From Flammula alnicola (lineage: Eukaryota; Basidiomycota; Agaricomycetes; Agaricales; Strophariaceae): DNA of 64,000 nucleotides. The stretch lies in the NCBI GenBank assembly GCA_015499995.1, contig JADNRV010000018.1, positions 248,001 to 312,000 of the forward strand. The letters run 5' to 3'. The notes under the pieces were generated by a model that worked only from the letters and a program-made list of their open reading frames with translations, had not been told where the DNA came from and searched no databases. Position numbers and translations under genes: made by a program. Positions 10,170 through 22,054 of this stretch are shown one piece after another; positions within the stretch are counted from its first letter, which is position 1, and each line of letters opens with the position of its first letter.

Positions 10170-12942
10170 TGTCGTGGTCAAGGAGAAAGGAGAAGGATAG
10201 AGGAGATGAAAGCGGGGCGCTTTTGTGGAGATCGATTTTTAAGTCCAGGCTGGCTGTCAAGAAATCAACATTTCCACATGACCTCATTTTATTTATTTCT
10301 CCAAACCCTCCCACGCTCCTCGTTTCCTTCTTCCCCTGTGATGGATTCTGAGATGATGTCGTTCCTCTGAGGTTGTCTCTGGTCCATAATAACCACAATC
10401 CTTTCATTCGGTGCTCTAAAATCAACCCAATTCACCGAAGAGAAACGAGGGTTACAGAGGAATTTTGAAGAAAAAAATGCTCTACAAATTCTTCGCGTCG
10501 GAACAGGCACGCGGACCCTGGCTGCCCTTCCCGCCGATGACAACCAAGGTGCAGTCGCTGTCGAGTCATGCTCAGGGACCGAAAAGGCCTAAAATACAAG
10601 AATCCATCTCTAATACTCAGCTATCACGTACCCTTCTGCAGCCAGGCAACTTGCATCGAATTGTTCAGTTCACTCTTGGATAGCCATGAGCTTGTACCCC
10701 GCGTTTCGTTGACTTTGGTTACACCTTTTTCTGAGAGTAGCCTGTGCAAACCTCGTAACGATCTGGAACTGAACTGACACGTAGCTAGAACCTGAAGTCC
10801 GCGACGAGAACGGAGATTATCGAGTGTTTCTCAAGTCAGAAGGCGGATTCTGTACATATTTCAGTGGAAGAACTTAAGTATTTCTCATGGCTTTTGTGAT
10901 TCTGTCAAAGTCGCGACTCGGCTACGTTCTTTGCGTTGACCTTGGAGGCCGAATTTTTGCCCTATGCAGACGACTGCTGATGAATTACCCGAGCTATAAA
11001 TAAATAACATTTCTATCAGGGTCGCCATAGCACAAAGCGATGAACCATGGGGTTGCGAATTCTTCGAAACCCAAACAGAAACAGAACATTTGGGCGCCTC
11101 CAGCGGCGACATCTAAGACGGGGCTTATGTATATAGATTCGATAGGCTTAAATATGAACTCCAGTGGTGTGATTTTATTTATGCGGCTGAATGAAAGATT
11201 TGCGATTTCGTGTGCCTTCAAAGCTTCCGGAATCCGAGTCAAGCAAGGGTAAGCTGCAACTTGGCAAGGGATAACTTGCGTGGCACTCTCTGAAATACAC
11301 ATGCCTGAGGTATCTTCTGCGGTGTTGAGTAGGAAATTTAAACATATGTGCTGTATCAGCCATGGACGAGAATGTACTATGATAAAGATCATTATTATGA
11401 GGTCGTCTACCCACACGTTGGACGTTAGCATCAGTATAGATGCGCCCAAATAATAATAACTGTGTCAAAGTCAGCTGAAGAGTTCAATTATCCACACGCC
11501 TTTATTCCAGAACTGGATCAGATTGTATGGATCCGTGATGTCTGGATCAGTGCATTGTACTCTGATTGGTAGAGGTGAGGATTCGACTTGCGGAAGATAC
11601 ATCCTGATACCCTGATGCGTTCCCAGCTTTCAAGACATCAACTTGGATGGATCTATTTTTGTAACAAAAGCAAGTAAGATGATCATCGTTGAACGTTAAC
11701 CATGGCTAGGCGGCGCCATACACACGATCGGTTAATAATACGAGTAGGTGGACCTTTATCGTAAAGGCCGTACATATCGCTGACTCGCATGGATCGCCGT
11801 CCTATCGCAACGAGAACATATAGGAACATAGAAGACGATGGAAGAGTCCGAAAGATAGAACCCTAATATCCCAGCGGTGATGGAAGTCCTTGCAAAAGAT
11901 GAGCCATAAAAGTCAACGAGGTGGTGGTTAGAACTGTGCAGCAACTGTATGCTGTCGTTCTGGCGTCGTAGTGGTATTAGATGCCCGGAAATTCAAGCTT
12001 GAGGCTTACAATGTAGAGGAATCAGTGCGACCAATGCACGACCAGCGGAAGACGTAACAGGAAAAACGAGAACAATCGATGAAGACTGTGGTGCGTGCCA
12101 TACAGCTGAATGCCATTCCGATCGTCCAGGTGTAGATGTACGTTTCGCTTCGTCTCCCACCTCAAGTCGCGATTTTGAGCATCGCGTTGCTGGCGGTGGC
12201 CAAGTGGCCAACAATGCCGAGCTTGAATAACTTTGATCTTCTTGAGGGAGACGTCATTCGGAAGGTACATAACTGTAAATGAAATTTTCAATGAATCTAA
12301 ACTCAAAGCACATGAAGTTCCAGCAAGCTCTCCAAGACCATGACCGCGCTCCGATACAAGGCCTGGGATCTAGAGATCTTCTGCGTGACATATGTCATTT
12401 CTGTCCCTCTCTTGGAGTAAATCTGAATAGCCTTATACTCCAGACTTCATAAGTATTAGCCTGAAGGTAAGGCAAGAGATTCGGGCCCTCGGTGGCGGTC
12501 GCTGAGGGATCACTGAGCGAGTCATGAATCATGAGGTATGATGGACCATGGTTTGCTGGCCAGAACGATCAAGACGCGCTACTCCCAAAGCTATAGCTTG
12601 CCTTCCTTGGATAAGAGGCTGGCGCAGAAACCTGAAGGGATGCCCTATGGACTCGGATGATAGAAAGGATAACTTGAAGAGCGTTCCGAGGTTGTGTTAC
12701 TACTCAACTGCGGTTTTCCGGGCCGGCATGACCCGGCAACACACACACCTTTATACCATCACGTGATTTGGAAATCTTGGAAGTTGTTCCCGACTCTTCG
12801 ACGACTCCTTCAACTTGCCTTTGACTGGTCTCCGCCGTTTATGCCTGTTCCTGTCGACGTATCAAACCAGACTACATCAAGCTATCCTTTTGTTCGGTGA
12901 CAGCTGGTGAAGCATATCAAGAACCAAGCGGTTCGGGACAGA
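10170..12942. other. Long intergenic region, no firm gene
   Basis: About 2.8 kb between the PalI-like gene and copy 2 of the uncharacterised family. Open frames at 10994-11449 (-) and 11993-12306 (-) are the longest; neither shows a known family. The second reads in part like VSLKKIKVIQARH and may be a decayed fragment with frame breaks. Copy 2 has a TTTATA-type box near 12751. No clear mobile-element ends were found. Confidence 0.4.
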
Positions 12943-14109
12943 ATGTCCTCTCGACAATTTGCATATCGCATCACCTCTTCTACCCTCTTCTCTCGACATG
13001 CCTGGAAGGAGAAGCGTTGCCGTTCGCTATTGGGACATGAACAGCGTCCAGTGAGCGTGAATCGGTTGCGAGAGTTTTCTTCTTCAGTGCGTGAAATTAC
13101 TTATTCAGCCAAGGCTAACTGACACGCATATGCTTTTAGATCTCCTTTGGAATGGGGCACTCTCGCGGACCCGGGCCTCGCCCTGAACGTAGCATCTTGA
13201 CATTGAGCCCGGAAAGGATGACGTCCGTCGGCCAACAAGTTTTGGACCTCTCAGATTTTTCCAGTCCTGTTCGTTACGTCGGTCCGAAGAATGACCCAGT
13301 GCAATTTATCTATCGTACATCACCGATGAAACCCTGGTCACCCATCCATTTTCCTCCGAAGACGAGGGGGACGATGTACTATCGCCGAGATCCTCGGCTT
13401 TCACCACTTTCTGGCGAGCTCAGATTTCGGATATGCGACAGCATTGCACAGTTTCACGAAGGAAAGGACCTTCAACTCGATGTCGGAGAACCCTGGAATG
13501 TGCCATTACTCAGAATCGTCCATAGAGACCAATTGCGCCCGATGCGCAAGCTATTGATCCAGGAAGGTCTATTGGATGAGGACCTTGTCGCGGATGTCAT
13601 GAAGTTGCCCTACCTTTCAGGGTATAAATGTAAGATTTTGCTCTATGAGATTGGGCAACCTTTTGTTATGAATGTGAACCGGGATGTCTGGACGATATGG
13701 CTGGTAACTCGGCAGACATTGCAGGGGATGCTGCTTCAGAAAATATTTTATGACCAACGCCCAGGTCGAAAAATCCGCAGTCCTTACACTGGCAAGTTCA
13801 CAACTCCCAACATATTTGATCTCTTATCTCACTTGATTGTCAGGTCGTGTTCGTGTCCGCTTCGAGATCTCAACCCTCCCAGAACATGCCAATGACCCAG
13901 CATTGGTCTTGAGAGTTCTCGATGAACTCACGCCGGTCAAATACGTCGATCCGAATTACGATGGATATGTTTGCCGACCATCTCCCGGAGAGCTCCTTAC
14001 CAAAAGACGAGAGAATGGATCTTACAGACCATGGAGCTACTCGTTTACCAAGCGGGCCCACGGCGAAATTATGTCCAAGTTCATTCGCTTGACGGATTCC
14101 AAGTCCTGA
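12943..14109 (+). CDS. Uncharacterised basidiomycete family protein, copy 2 of 3
   Basis: Function unknown. Exons 12943-13086, 13140-13791 and 13844-14109 join in frame to 353 aa, nearly the length of copy 1, with the same two intron positions. It shares MSSRQFAYRI, LTLSPERM.SVGQQ, YYRRDPRLSPLSGELRFR, LDVGEPWNVPLL, YEIGQPFVM and a C-terminal YRPWSYSF segment. Oddity: the second intron (13792-13843) begins GCAAGT instead of the GTAAGT found at the same position in copy 1; joining there restores the conserved YTG-RVRVRFE. So the intron is of the GC-AG class and the gene is still read as intact. Copies 1 and 2 point away from each other, 4.3 kb apart. Confidence 0.82.
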
Positions 14110-15583
14110 ATCATATATTTATTGAATATACCCCTCCTCTCCACGCTTCATAATCTTCTGGACTCCGACTCACTATCTCCCTATGGATCGAGCCCGAAGT
14201 GCTGATTAACGATTCCTCTTCCTCTTCGGAGAGCAGGCAGATCCGACAATGTTTGCCTGCTGTTCAGACGTCCAGCGGTGCAGGAATGCTGTCGTGGCTG
14301 CCGACAACGTTAGGATATGGCAGAAATCGCGTATGTTCAACTCGCATATCAAGATCGATGGAACGTGGCTAGGAGATAGGGAATTCTGAGTCGTCGCCAG
14401 CGATATAAATGCCATACCGCTATATCCTTCCAAAACGTGACGCGAGATCCCCAATATTCTTTCGTGGCTTGTTCACGCTCTCGAGCCTTCCGCATGCCTT
14501 ATGTCGATGAGTAAACCACATCCTATCTTCGTAACCCGTAAACCCGTTTATAGCCTGGCATATATTCGCTCACAGTCGGAATCAAACTGTTGGTTTCCCT
14601 CCAGATTCTACGCTTCGTCGCCTGGCTTCCACGCAAGCTCTCAAGCTCTCTCAAGTCGTTTGGCTTTTGGAGAGACATCGAAATAGTCCATCTTCCGGCA
14701 CCTTTTCAAGAGACATTTATGCAGGTATGTTTCAAGCACCTTTTTCAATGTCAGTGGTGCCCGGTGCCCCGCAGAAGCGCGAGTGATTGTGACGTCACGT
14801 ATCCGATCTCGAGATTAGGACGAGCTCGGCAAGCACTTAGCAAAGATAAGTAATTACGTCATCTATTCATCGCTTGCCACGCACCCAACACACTTTTCAC
14901 ACTTAACCCCCAACCCAATGCTGCACATACGTACATCTTTGGAGCGGTGTCCTAATCTCATAATATGAGGTATTTCTCCACTTTTCGATTAAACGAAATG
15001 AACTTGGTATTGATCGAGAATGATTTGTGTCCAGCCTTGCTGCATTAATGCGGGCTTCTGTATCGACCTAGATGGCTCTCGCTGGCGACTCGCAAATATA
15101 AACGTTCGAAGTGGCCTAGGAGAACGAAGGCAAATTCCCCGCCTTGACTTCGATAACGTCATCATTGCCATTGACTTCCAGGTGGTTCTTACCGGCCGTA
15201 CATCCTCCACACGTCAAATGTTCGCATGCAGTTAGACGGTATCTTTGGTGGAGTTGCGCCAATGGAGGCCCCACATTACGACTTGCTTCATTGACGCTTC
15301 CACCCCCCTGTGACCTGCTCTGACGCAAGCGAACATAATGGAATGTACCCGAAGCAGGTATATAATGCAGTGGTGTGCATGAAGCTGACGTCTGCCCTGC
15401 CCAGAGTACGACGGAGAGACGACGGCATGGTGCATGGCCTATCAACAGCTATGGCGCCTTTAGGATGTCCGTCATACGTGCATTCCCTGACGCAAGCTGC
15501 GACGTCATCCGCGTCGCCATTTACACTTCGACAGGTGCGCTCCCCTCTAAAGGCCTGGTGCCGGATAATATATTGATGCCCAG
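14110..15583. other. No supported gene
   Basis: About 1.5 kb with short open frames on both strands (for example 15020-15235 and 15116-15445) that lack recognisable content. Its right end becomes the promoter of the first small GPI-protein gene. Confidence 0.4.
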
Positions 15584-15590
15584 TATATAA
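15584..15590 (+). promoter_or_regulatory. TATA box of GPI-protein gene 1
   Basis: TATATAA lies 122 bp upstream of the ATG at 15712, inside a block (CAGTATATAAATCAGCG) repeated unchanged at the same distance upstream of the paralogue at 18520. Conservation with the gene supports it as core promoter. Confidence 0.65.
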
Positions 15591-15711
15591 ATCAGCGAAG
15601 TATCCAGGCAGTTTCATTCACCTCATCCCTCATACCCAGCTGCAGGTACCTTTGCCGCCACAAAGCCAACAACCACAAAATCTTAGATTGAATTTTTCAC
15701 CAAGATATAAA

Positions 15712-16165
15712 ATGCAGCTCGCTTTGTTCGCACTACCCCTCCTCGCCGCGGCTGCTTCTGCACAGGTCACCACCTCCGTGACCGAGAGCGCGAGCACCAC
15801 CGCGTCCACCACCGTCTCGTAAGCCTTTCCTCGTCGTCTCTTATTATCCCGTCATCACCCTAAATCTTCATGCATGCCAATCGTACAGCACGGACACATC
15901 TGCACTCTCCTCGATATCCTCTTCCGCCGCTGCCTCGGTGTCAGCGCTGTCCTCCTCCATCTCCGGTATCCTCGGCACGCAGAGCGGCGCCGCATCCAGT
16001 ATCATTAGCAGTGCGGTGTCCGCCGCAAGCAGTGCTATACACCCATCCAGCTCGACGAACAGCACGGGAAGCGGGAGTGGGGCGCTTAGCCTGAATGGGA
16101 AGGGCGGCATGATGGGCGGGATCGTGTTGGGCCTAGCAGCGGGTGTTGTCGCTGTCATGGTTTGA
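15712..16165 (+). CDS. Small secreted Ser-rich protein, probably GPI-anchored (copy 1)
   Basis: Exons 15712-15818 and 15889-16165 give 127 aa. The N-terminal signal peptide is MQLALFALPLLAAAASAQ, the middle is almost only Ser, Thr and Ala, and the end is hydrophobic (GIVLGLAAGVVAVMV) preceded by small residues SSSTNSTGSGSGALS, where GPI attachment would be expected. One NST sequon is visible. The architecture points to a small cell-wall or surface mannoprotein-like protein; no enzymatic domain. It is duplicated at 18520, with promoter and 3' flank included. Signal and anchor are read from sequence; the GPI site is inferred. Confidence 0.82.
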
Positions 16166-16744
16166 GTTGGCTGACTTGGTTTAGAGGTCGAAACCTGATT
16201 TTGGAGGTACCAAGGAGTTGGCTGTGAGAAGCGGGGCAGTTGCACTGGTTTCAAACATTTTCGGTCCTTCATTAATCATTATCGAACGTTTATTCCTCCC
16301 TTCCCATACATACTTATATTCATAGATGGTTCTGGTCGCTCGTGACTATTCGCGTTGCTCGTTCGGTCTTCCTTGGCACTCATGCCTACCCAATATTGGG
16401 CGTATCACGTCCCTTTGTCTTAATACACACACGCCCAGATTTACCAAATTTTGTTACAACTTTCTATGTATCTACATGCACAGAAAATTACTGGAAATAT
16501 ACTGCACATATATCACGTTGTGCGGAAGAAAAAGGGGGGCCCAATATACCTTGATAGTCGAAGAGGCAAGAGCTTTCAAATGAATCGTGATAGGGATAGT
16601 CAATACCCGAGATAATCACGCACACGCGGAAATACCCCAAGCCTGCCGAGGCAGCAAGAGAAGTGAAATCATACACAGAATGCAAAGAACAAATTGTACT
16701 ACATTTCCAAGGGTCGAAATCTGAGGAAGAAGTAAGAGAATCTT

Positions 16745-17165
16745 GAAAGTATGTACCCTCCTGGACGAGAAATTAAATGCAGGAGCAAATGACCACGAGA
16801 TGCGATCATAGAGATACTACCGTACTCGACACCCCAATGTGAGCAGGCCACTGGGGTGAAACGAGAGAGAGAACGACCACAGGATGTGATCGCCGAGGTC
16901 CTCGACACCCCAATACGAGCAAATCACCAGAGGTGAAATGAGAGATACGACGACAACGGAATGTGAATCGTAAAGGTAAGCGCCACCCCCCAGGGACGAG
17001 AATGACCACATGATGTGAATCGTAGAGGTACGCACCACCTCTGAGATGAGAGAACGACTACAAGATGTGAGTCGTAGAGGTATGCGCCCGCCGCCACCCC
17101 CAAGACGAGCAAAGTTTGTGAGAACAAGCACCAGAAGTGAATTGTAGAGGTGCGCGCCACCCCCG
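16745..17165. repeat. Degenerate tandem repeat (minisatellite-like)
   Basis: At least six imperfect units of about 53-82 bp, recognisable by the words GATGTGAATCGTAGAGGTA and CGCCACCCCC, spaced at about 16799, 16877, 16959, 17013, 17066 and 17138. Open frames on the minus strand across it simply reflect the repeat. No function is apparent. Confidence 0.7.
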
Positions 17166-17459
17166 GGACCAATAGATCGTCGTGCACAAGCGCACGGAAG
17201 AGAGACCATTTGCATGGTGCATGATGTGCAAATACCCAAAATGCGACAAGCGCTAATGGCAAGAAAACATCTCCACCGTGATGCGCAAAACGCAAAAGAA
17301 ATGTGTAAAAAGGAACCATTGTTTGTACATGTATATAAATTTAAAACTAGCAAGTACGCCAGCGGTCATCTTGTTCTGCCGCTTGTGTTATTTTATCCTA
17401 TGACTCTGGGCCTACACCACCGCCTTGTGTGGAATGTCCGAAAAACATTAGGTAAAGTT

Positions 17460-18380
17460 TTGTTGCCGGGACGTGCCGTGGGACATCCGTGGTATGGTTT
17501 CCCGCAGATGTCCACGGATGTCTGGCCCCTCATATATCAACTGGACATCAAACCTGGACATCCAAGGGGCCGTCAGCAGAATATTGTACGTCGGTTGTCG
17601 GCTGTCCTCAGCTGGTCGTTATTCACCCAATTTTGGATAAAATTCCTCGCGTCGTATTACTGTATGTAGTTCGTGGTTGGATGAGGAATATAATCTATAT
17701 TTTTGCATCACTACATAGAGGGTACATGTACATATTATCAGATAGTCTACAATTGTAAGAAAGAATTGAAAGAACGAGAGGAAAATGAGGAAATCAGAAA
17801 GAGGGTATGTATGTGAGGTAGATATAAAGATGAGCATATACGGTGGGGGTAGTGGATGTAGTACGCGCGGCATGAATGATGACGGAAACTGTGCGTCGGG
17901 GGTTGTAGGAGGGAGAGAGAGAAGGCCGGTGGTGGGAGAAAGGCCTCAGACGGTCCAGGAGTAACCGGTGGCGTCCAAGGGTGGTTGTTGTCGTGAGGCG
18001 GCGAGCAGCACTGAGGACGGACAATGATGGAGGCTGAGGGAGATGATAATGGTTGTAAGTAAGTGAAGGAGAGTTGTCAACGACGTGGCAGGGTTATAGT
18101 GACATGTTGTGTCACACCCCCCAGCGAGGGCCAGAATTTTCAAAAAATCGTCCAAGTCCAAAGGAACGTCTTGGTGACAGCTGGGCGGACATTCTTCAGA
18201 TGTCTGCCCTGCAGACATCCAAAAGTCATGCAGGGGACATACTTAGCACGTTTGCACCCCGACAGCCGAAGAGCGTACCACCGGACCTCTTTTGGTTGTC
18301 CGGCGGTGGCATGTCAGTCGGCGACTTGCGGGAAACCATCCGAGTTATGTCACAAGCTAAACGGTGGTGTCGATGGCGGA
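17460..18380. repeat. Possible decayed inverted-repeat element
   Basis: Both ends share inverted words: TGGTTTCCCGCA on the left versus TGCGGGAAACCA on the right, and GTCGGCTGTC versus GACAGCCGA further in. Variants of GGACATCC / GGATGTCC recur many times in both ends. There is no clear terminal boundary or target duplication, so it may be an old non-autonomous transposon. It sits between the first GPI gene copy and the promoter of the second. Confidence 0.35.
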
Positions 18381-18398
18381 TGTTATACTGATGCCCAG

Positions 18399-18406
18399 TA
18401 TATAAA
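18399..18406 (+). promoter_or_regulatory. TATA box of GPI-protein gene 2
   Basis: TATATAAA lies 121 bp before the ATG at 18520, in the same duplicated block as at 15584. Confidence 0.65.
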
Positions 18407-18519
18407 TCAGCGAAGTATCCAGTCAGGTTCACTCACTTCATCTCTCATACCCAGGTACCTTTGCCGCCACAAAGCCAACAACCACAAAATCTTAGATTGA
18501 ATTTTCGTCAAGATATAAA

Positions 18520-18987
18520 ATGCAGCTCGCTTTGTTCGCACTACCCCTCCTCGCCGCGGCCGCTTCTGCACAGGTCACCACCTCCGTGACCGAGAGCGCG
18601 AGCACCACCCGGTCCACCACCGTCTCGTAAGTCTTTCCGCCTCTCTTATTATCCCGTCATCATCCTAAAGCTCCATGCCAATGGCACAGAACGGACACCG
18701 CTGCACTCTCCTCCTTGTCCTCTTCCGTCGCTGCCTCAGTTTCAGCGCTGTCCTCCTCCCTCTCCGCCAACCTCAGCACACAGAGCGGGGCTCTGAGCTC
18801 GGCCATTAGCTCCGCATCCAGTGTCATTAGCAGTGCGGTGTCCGCCGCGAGCACTGCTGTGCACCCGTCCAGCTCGACGAACAGCACGGGAAGCGGGAGT
18901 GGGGCGCTTAGCCTGAATGGGAAGGGCGGCATGATGGGCGGGGTCGTGTTGGGCCTGGCAGCGGGTGTTGTCGCTGTCATGGTTTGA
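18520..18987 (+). CDS. Small secreted Ser-rich protein, probably GPI-anchored (copy 2)
   Basis: Exons 18520-18626 and 18690-18987 give 134 aa. The signal peptide is identical to copy 1. The Ser/Ala-rich middle is longer by a short in-frame expansion (extra LSSAISSAS-type unit), while the last 40 residues (from STNSTGSGSG on) differ by a single Ile-to-Val change. Strong conservation of both ends with a variable middle suggests the anchor and secretion signals are under constraint while the stalk length drifts. Confidence 0.82.
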
Positions 18988-19694
18988 GTTGGTTGACTCC
19001 AAACCTGATTTTGAAGGTTGGCCGTGAGAGCGGGGCAGGGAGGAAGTTTGTGGAAGATCTTGCTTTTACTGCTTTCAAAGATTTTCTGGTCCTTCATTAA
19101 TCATTGTCGAACATTTATTCCTTCCTTCCATATTTACATTCCTTGATGATTCTGGTCATTCGTGACTATTCGCGTTGCCTGTTCATCTTCCTTCACACTC
19201 AGGTCAGCCCAATATTGGGCGTATCACACCCCTTTGTTTGAATACACACACCCTGATTTACGAAACTTTGTTACGACTTTCTACCTAGTATGCGCACAGA
19301 AAATTACTGGAAATATATCTTGAGTGGAAAGATTGATTCTAAAACAAGTTGCTTCCTCGAATCTCAAGTTGAACTTTCAAGGACTTCAGACTGCCGAAGT
19401 TGCCGGAAGGAGGCCGAGGGCCGTTTAATTTCCCACGTGTTTAACGTCCGAGGCTCTCCAGACTCAGCTGCCACCCTTTTGCTACATTGAAAATAATGTA
19501 GGCGCGTTTCAATCTTCTGTAACATACTATGGCCTACCACTGGTCCGGCGCTACCTACATGTCGGCACTCACAGGCGACAGTCACCGTCCATTTTGGAAG
19601 CCGTATTGAAGTTCCGCTCGGCTGACGTGGAACTTGAAGCAACTCTTCCTCTCGTCTTCCTTCCATATACCCTCTACATTACCTGTTTTACTTA

Positions 19695-20119
19695 ATGCCC
19701 ACACCATACTTGTCCGCACCCTCGAGATCCCTTCAGGATACCACTGACAATGTCACAGAGAGTGATTCACAGGCAGAATTCGACGTAAGCAATAATGATA
19801 TTTCAACAGCGTCACGTCCCTCACCTGAATCTTTGAACAAGGCCAACTTAGGATTGCGTGTACCCGCCCCACCCACCAAATGTATGTTTTTAGCCATTAA
19901 ACAATGATATCTGATGTTCAGACTCTGCCAATTTCCAAAGGCAACTTCCCGACGCCCCGTTACTCCATCACGCCCCATCGCTACACCTACATCAAGCCTC
20001 CAGAATACCCCCTCTTTACCTTTTACCCAGCGACTACAAAAGTATTTTATATATATTACATACCGTTGGCGACCAGAATGGCAAACGGGGGGCAGACTTC
20101 GGACTTTACTGAAAGTTGA
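19695..20119 (+). CDS. Possible small hypothetical gene, two exons
   Basis: An ATG at 19695 opens 62 codons ending in PAPPTK, then GTATGT...TTCAG (40 nt, 19882-19921) would join a second open stretch ending at 20119. The product would be about 126 aa with no recognised family. Weak: the second exon is open in more than one frame and the intron is short for this window. Included because the first exon has protein-like composition; it may also be noise. Confidence 0.22.
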
Positions 20120-20567
20120 AATTTATTCTTTAGCTTTTCTACTATCTGATATCTTGTTATCGGAAAACTGCGCATAGCTAGACATCGGAGTTCAGAAGGC
20201 CAGGTCTTGGTCAATGCTTCAAATGAATGAAACATTGTGTCGACCAAAATAGACCTTTTCACAATTTCATGGAGGCGCAATACAATAGATCTCCTTTCTG
20301 AACGAATCGGAGCGACTGCGTTGGGCGGATCCATCTCCTTTATAGGAAAAAATCTCACTTTAATCCAATCCAGACTCAGACCAACGTAAGGTCTCCTATC
20401 TGCACCACTACATAATTATATAAACCGAACGAATTGTGCTTCACAGTCGGAATAGCCGACCGTTCCAACCACCTGAAACAACGCCCGCTTCATAGCCCCC
20501 CGGCCAACCCAGTCACTGCACACAAAAAATCCTTTAAGCACCAGTAACACCCACCCCAGCCCGAAAG

Positions 20568-21054
20568 ATGCAGCTCTCCATCAAGCTCCTCGCACTCACG
20601 CTCCTAGCTGCGAGTGCAACGGCGCAGGTCACCGTGACTACGTACGTTGTCTAATCCCACCACAATGTCTTCAATTTACCTACGTATCTTACTTTAATCT
20701 CTCGAGGACAGCACGAACACCGCCGTCTCCCCAACGACGGCGACGGAATCTACCACCTCTACTACAGCCTCCACGACGTCCTCCACGACGGTCTCCACGA
20801 CGGCCTCCACGACGGAAACAACAACCGCCTCTTCCACCACCGAGTTCACCTCCCTCTCCTCCGTCGTTTCGTCTTTGTCTTCAGCACGGAGCTCCGCGGC
20901 GTCCTCTGCGTCCCAAGTCCTTTCGAGCTTGGCTTCGGTTGCGAGCACCGTTGTCCATCCTACTTCTACGTCCACCAGTGGTGCAGTTCCTACGGGCGTC
21001 ACCGGTGGTGGGGTGGCGCTGGCCCTTGCCGGTGTTGTGGCTGCCTTCATTTAA
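20568..21054 (+). CDS. Small secreted Thr/Ser-rich protein, probably GPI-anchored (copy 3, diverged)
   Basis: Exons 20568-20641 and 20712-21054 give 138 aa. It has a signal peptide (MQLSIKLLALTLLAASATAQ), then a run of TTSTTAST-type repeats, an SSLASVAS stretch, and a hydrophobic end GGGVALALAGVVAAFI. The intron sits at the same place as in the two upstream paralogues, just after the signal peptide region. It completes a cluster of three related surface-protein genes, all on the plus strand. Sequence outside the general architecture is well diverged, so it is the older duplicate. Confidence 0.78.
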
Positions 21055-22054
21055 AGGCGGAGTCGGGAGTGAGTTCAAGTTGAGGCGGGATGAAGAGCGC
21101 GCGGCGTAGAATTTCCTCCATGAGCAAGGGAATGAAATGGTACTATATGACATGATGGTTATAGAATTGTCGTCGGCCTTGGGTCGGTGACGTTATGGGA
21201 CTATTTATCTATGCAGTTTTTGGTTTTCTATATGTATATGAACGGTAATGGATTTCTATGAGGCGCCAAATTTGACTCTATACTACGAATCTCAGTTGTA
21301 ATACTTTGATGCTGGATCTGGGATTTTGGGTGGAATGTGCATCGCCGCGATGACGCCATCCGAATTTAGCGATTTAGCGCCGAGAAGCGGAAGCTAAAGC
21401 GCCCATGTTCTATGTGATTTGCACGACGGGCGCTAAACGCATATCCCCTCCATCGAAAGGTTGCCTATGTTCAAACAATGTATTCTTGTCAAGATGCAAG
21501 TCGATTGGTATGCGCGACTGGTCCGCATATTCGCCATTCTCGGGGTGTCCATGGGCGATAAATATCTAGACTAGCAGCTCGGTAAAAATGCTTCTTTTCG
21601 TTGGGTGAGTAAATCTACCAAACCGTTTTTGAATTTGCTCAAAAACTGACGGAGTTGCTTAAAAATTTGACCAGCAACAATTTGGTGACATTTGCCAAAT
21701 ATGGGATCAGGGTCATCAGATAAAGGCCGGACTTTCAGGAAAACGTTGAAAAACGTGTCTTGAGACTTGACCGCTTGAGCTCCGTACGTATATATATGTC
21801 CATACTACATAGACCGAATTTCGGGGCAAAACTCGAAGGTTTCGAAAAAAAAAGTTTGGCCAACGTTGAACCACTGGCCAAAAGTAGCGGTGAGATGCCA
21901 ATGCCGTCTGAACCAAATAAAACTGGACGTGTTAAGGGGCTGGTTATGTAAGCTGCCACGTCTGGAAAGCGGTGAGGTGGCGATCAGTCAAGTCTAAACA
22001 TCTTTCTCTTTATTCCAACTCTCTCCTCCTCCGCTCCTTCGTGATTTTTCGAAC
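21055..22054. other. Intergenic, no gene seen
   Basis: About 1 kb between the third GPI-protein gene and Sec61. It has short frames only; a small cluster of GCGCTAAA / TTTAGCGC words near 21365-21435 is the only visible structure. Confidence 0.45.

Larger units (their letters stand above)
15565..16505 (+). repeat. Segmental duplication, unit A
   Basis: This block (promoter, gene and about 340 bp of 3' flank) matches 18385-19320. Shared landmarks are GATGCCCAGTATATAAATC upstream, the whole coding region, CTTCATTAATCATT downstream, CAATATTGGGCGTATCAC and ACAGAAAATTACTGGAAATA. Differences are scattered substitutions and short indels, so the duplication is young but not immediate. Confidence 0.8.
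18385..19320 (+). repeat. Segmental duplication, unit B
   Basis: Counterpart of 15565-16505. It starts just before the shared TATA block and ends near ACAGAAAATTACTGGAAATA. Upstream of it lies the possible inverted-repeat element at 17460-18380. Confidence 0.8.

Noticed and set aside
10994..11449. 151-codon minus-strand frame
   Set aside because: No ATG at its start, no recognised motif, no splice partner; kept only as a note in the intergenic entry.
11993..12306. Overlapping minus-strand frames resembling a decayed domain
   Set aside because: Similarity to any known domain was too vague to claim; frames break into each other.
16817..17353. 178-codon minus-strand frame
   Set aside because: It mostly reads through the degenerate tandem repeat at 16745-17165; repeat-driven open frame.
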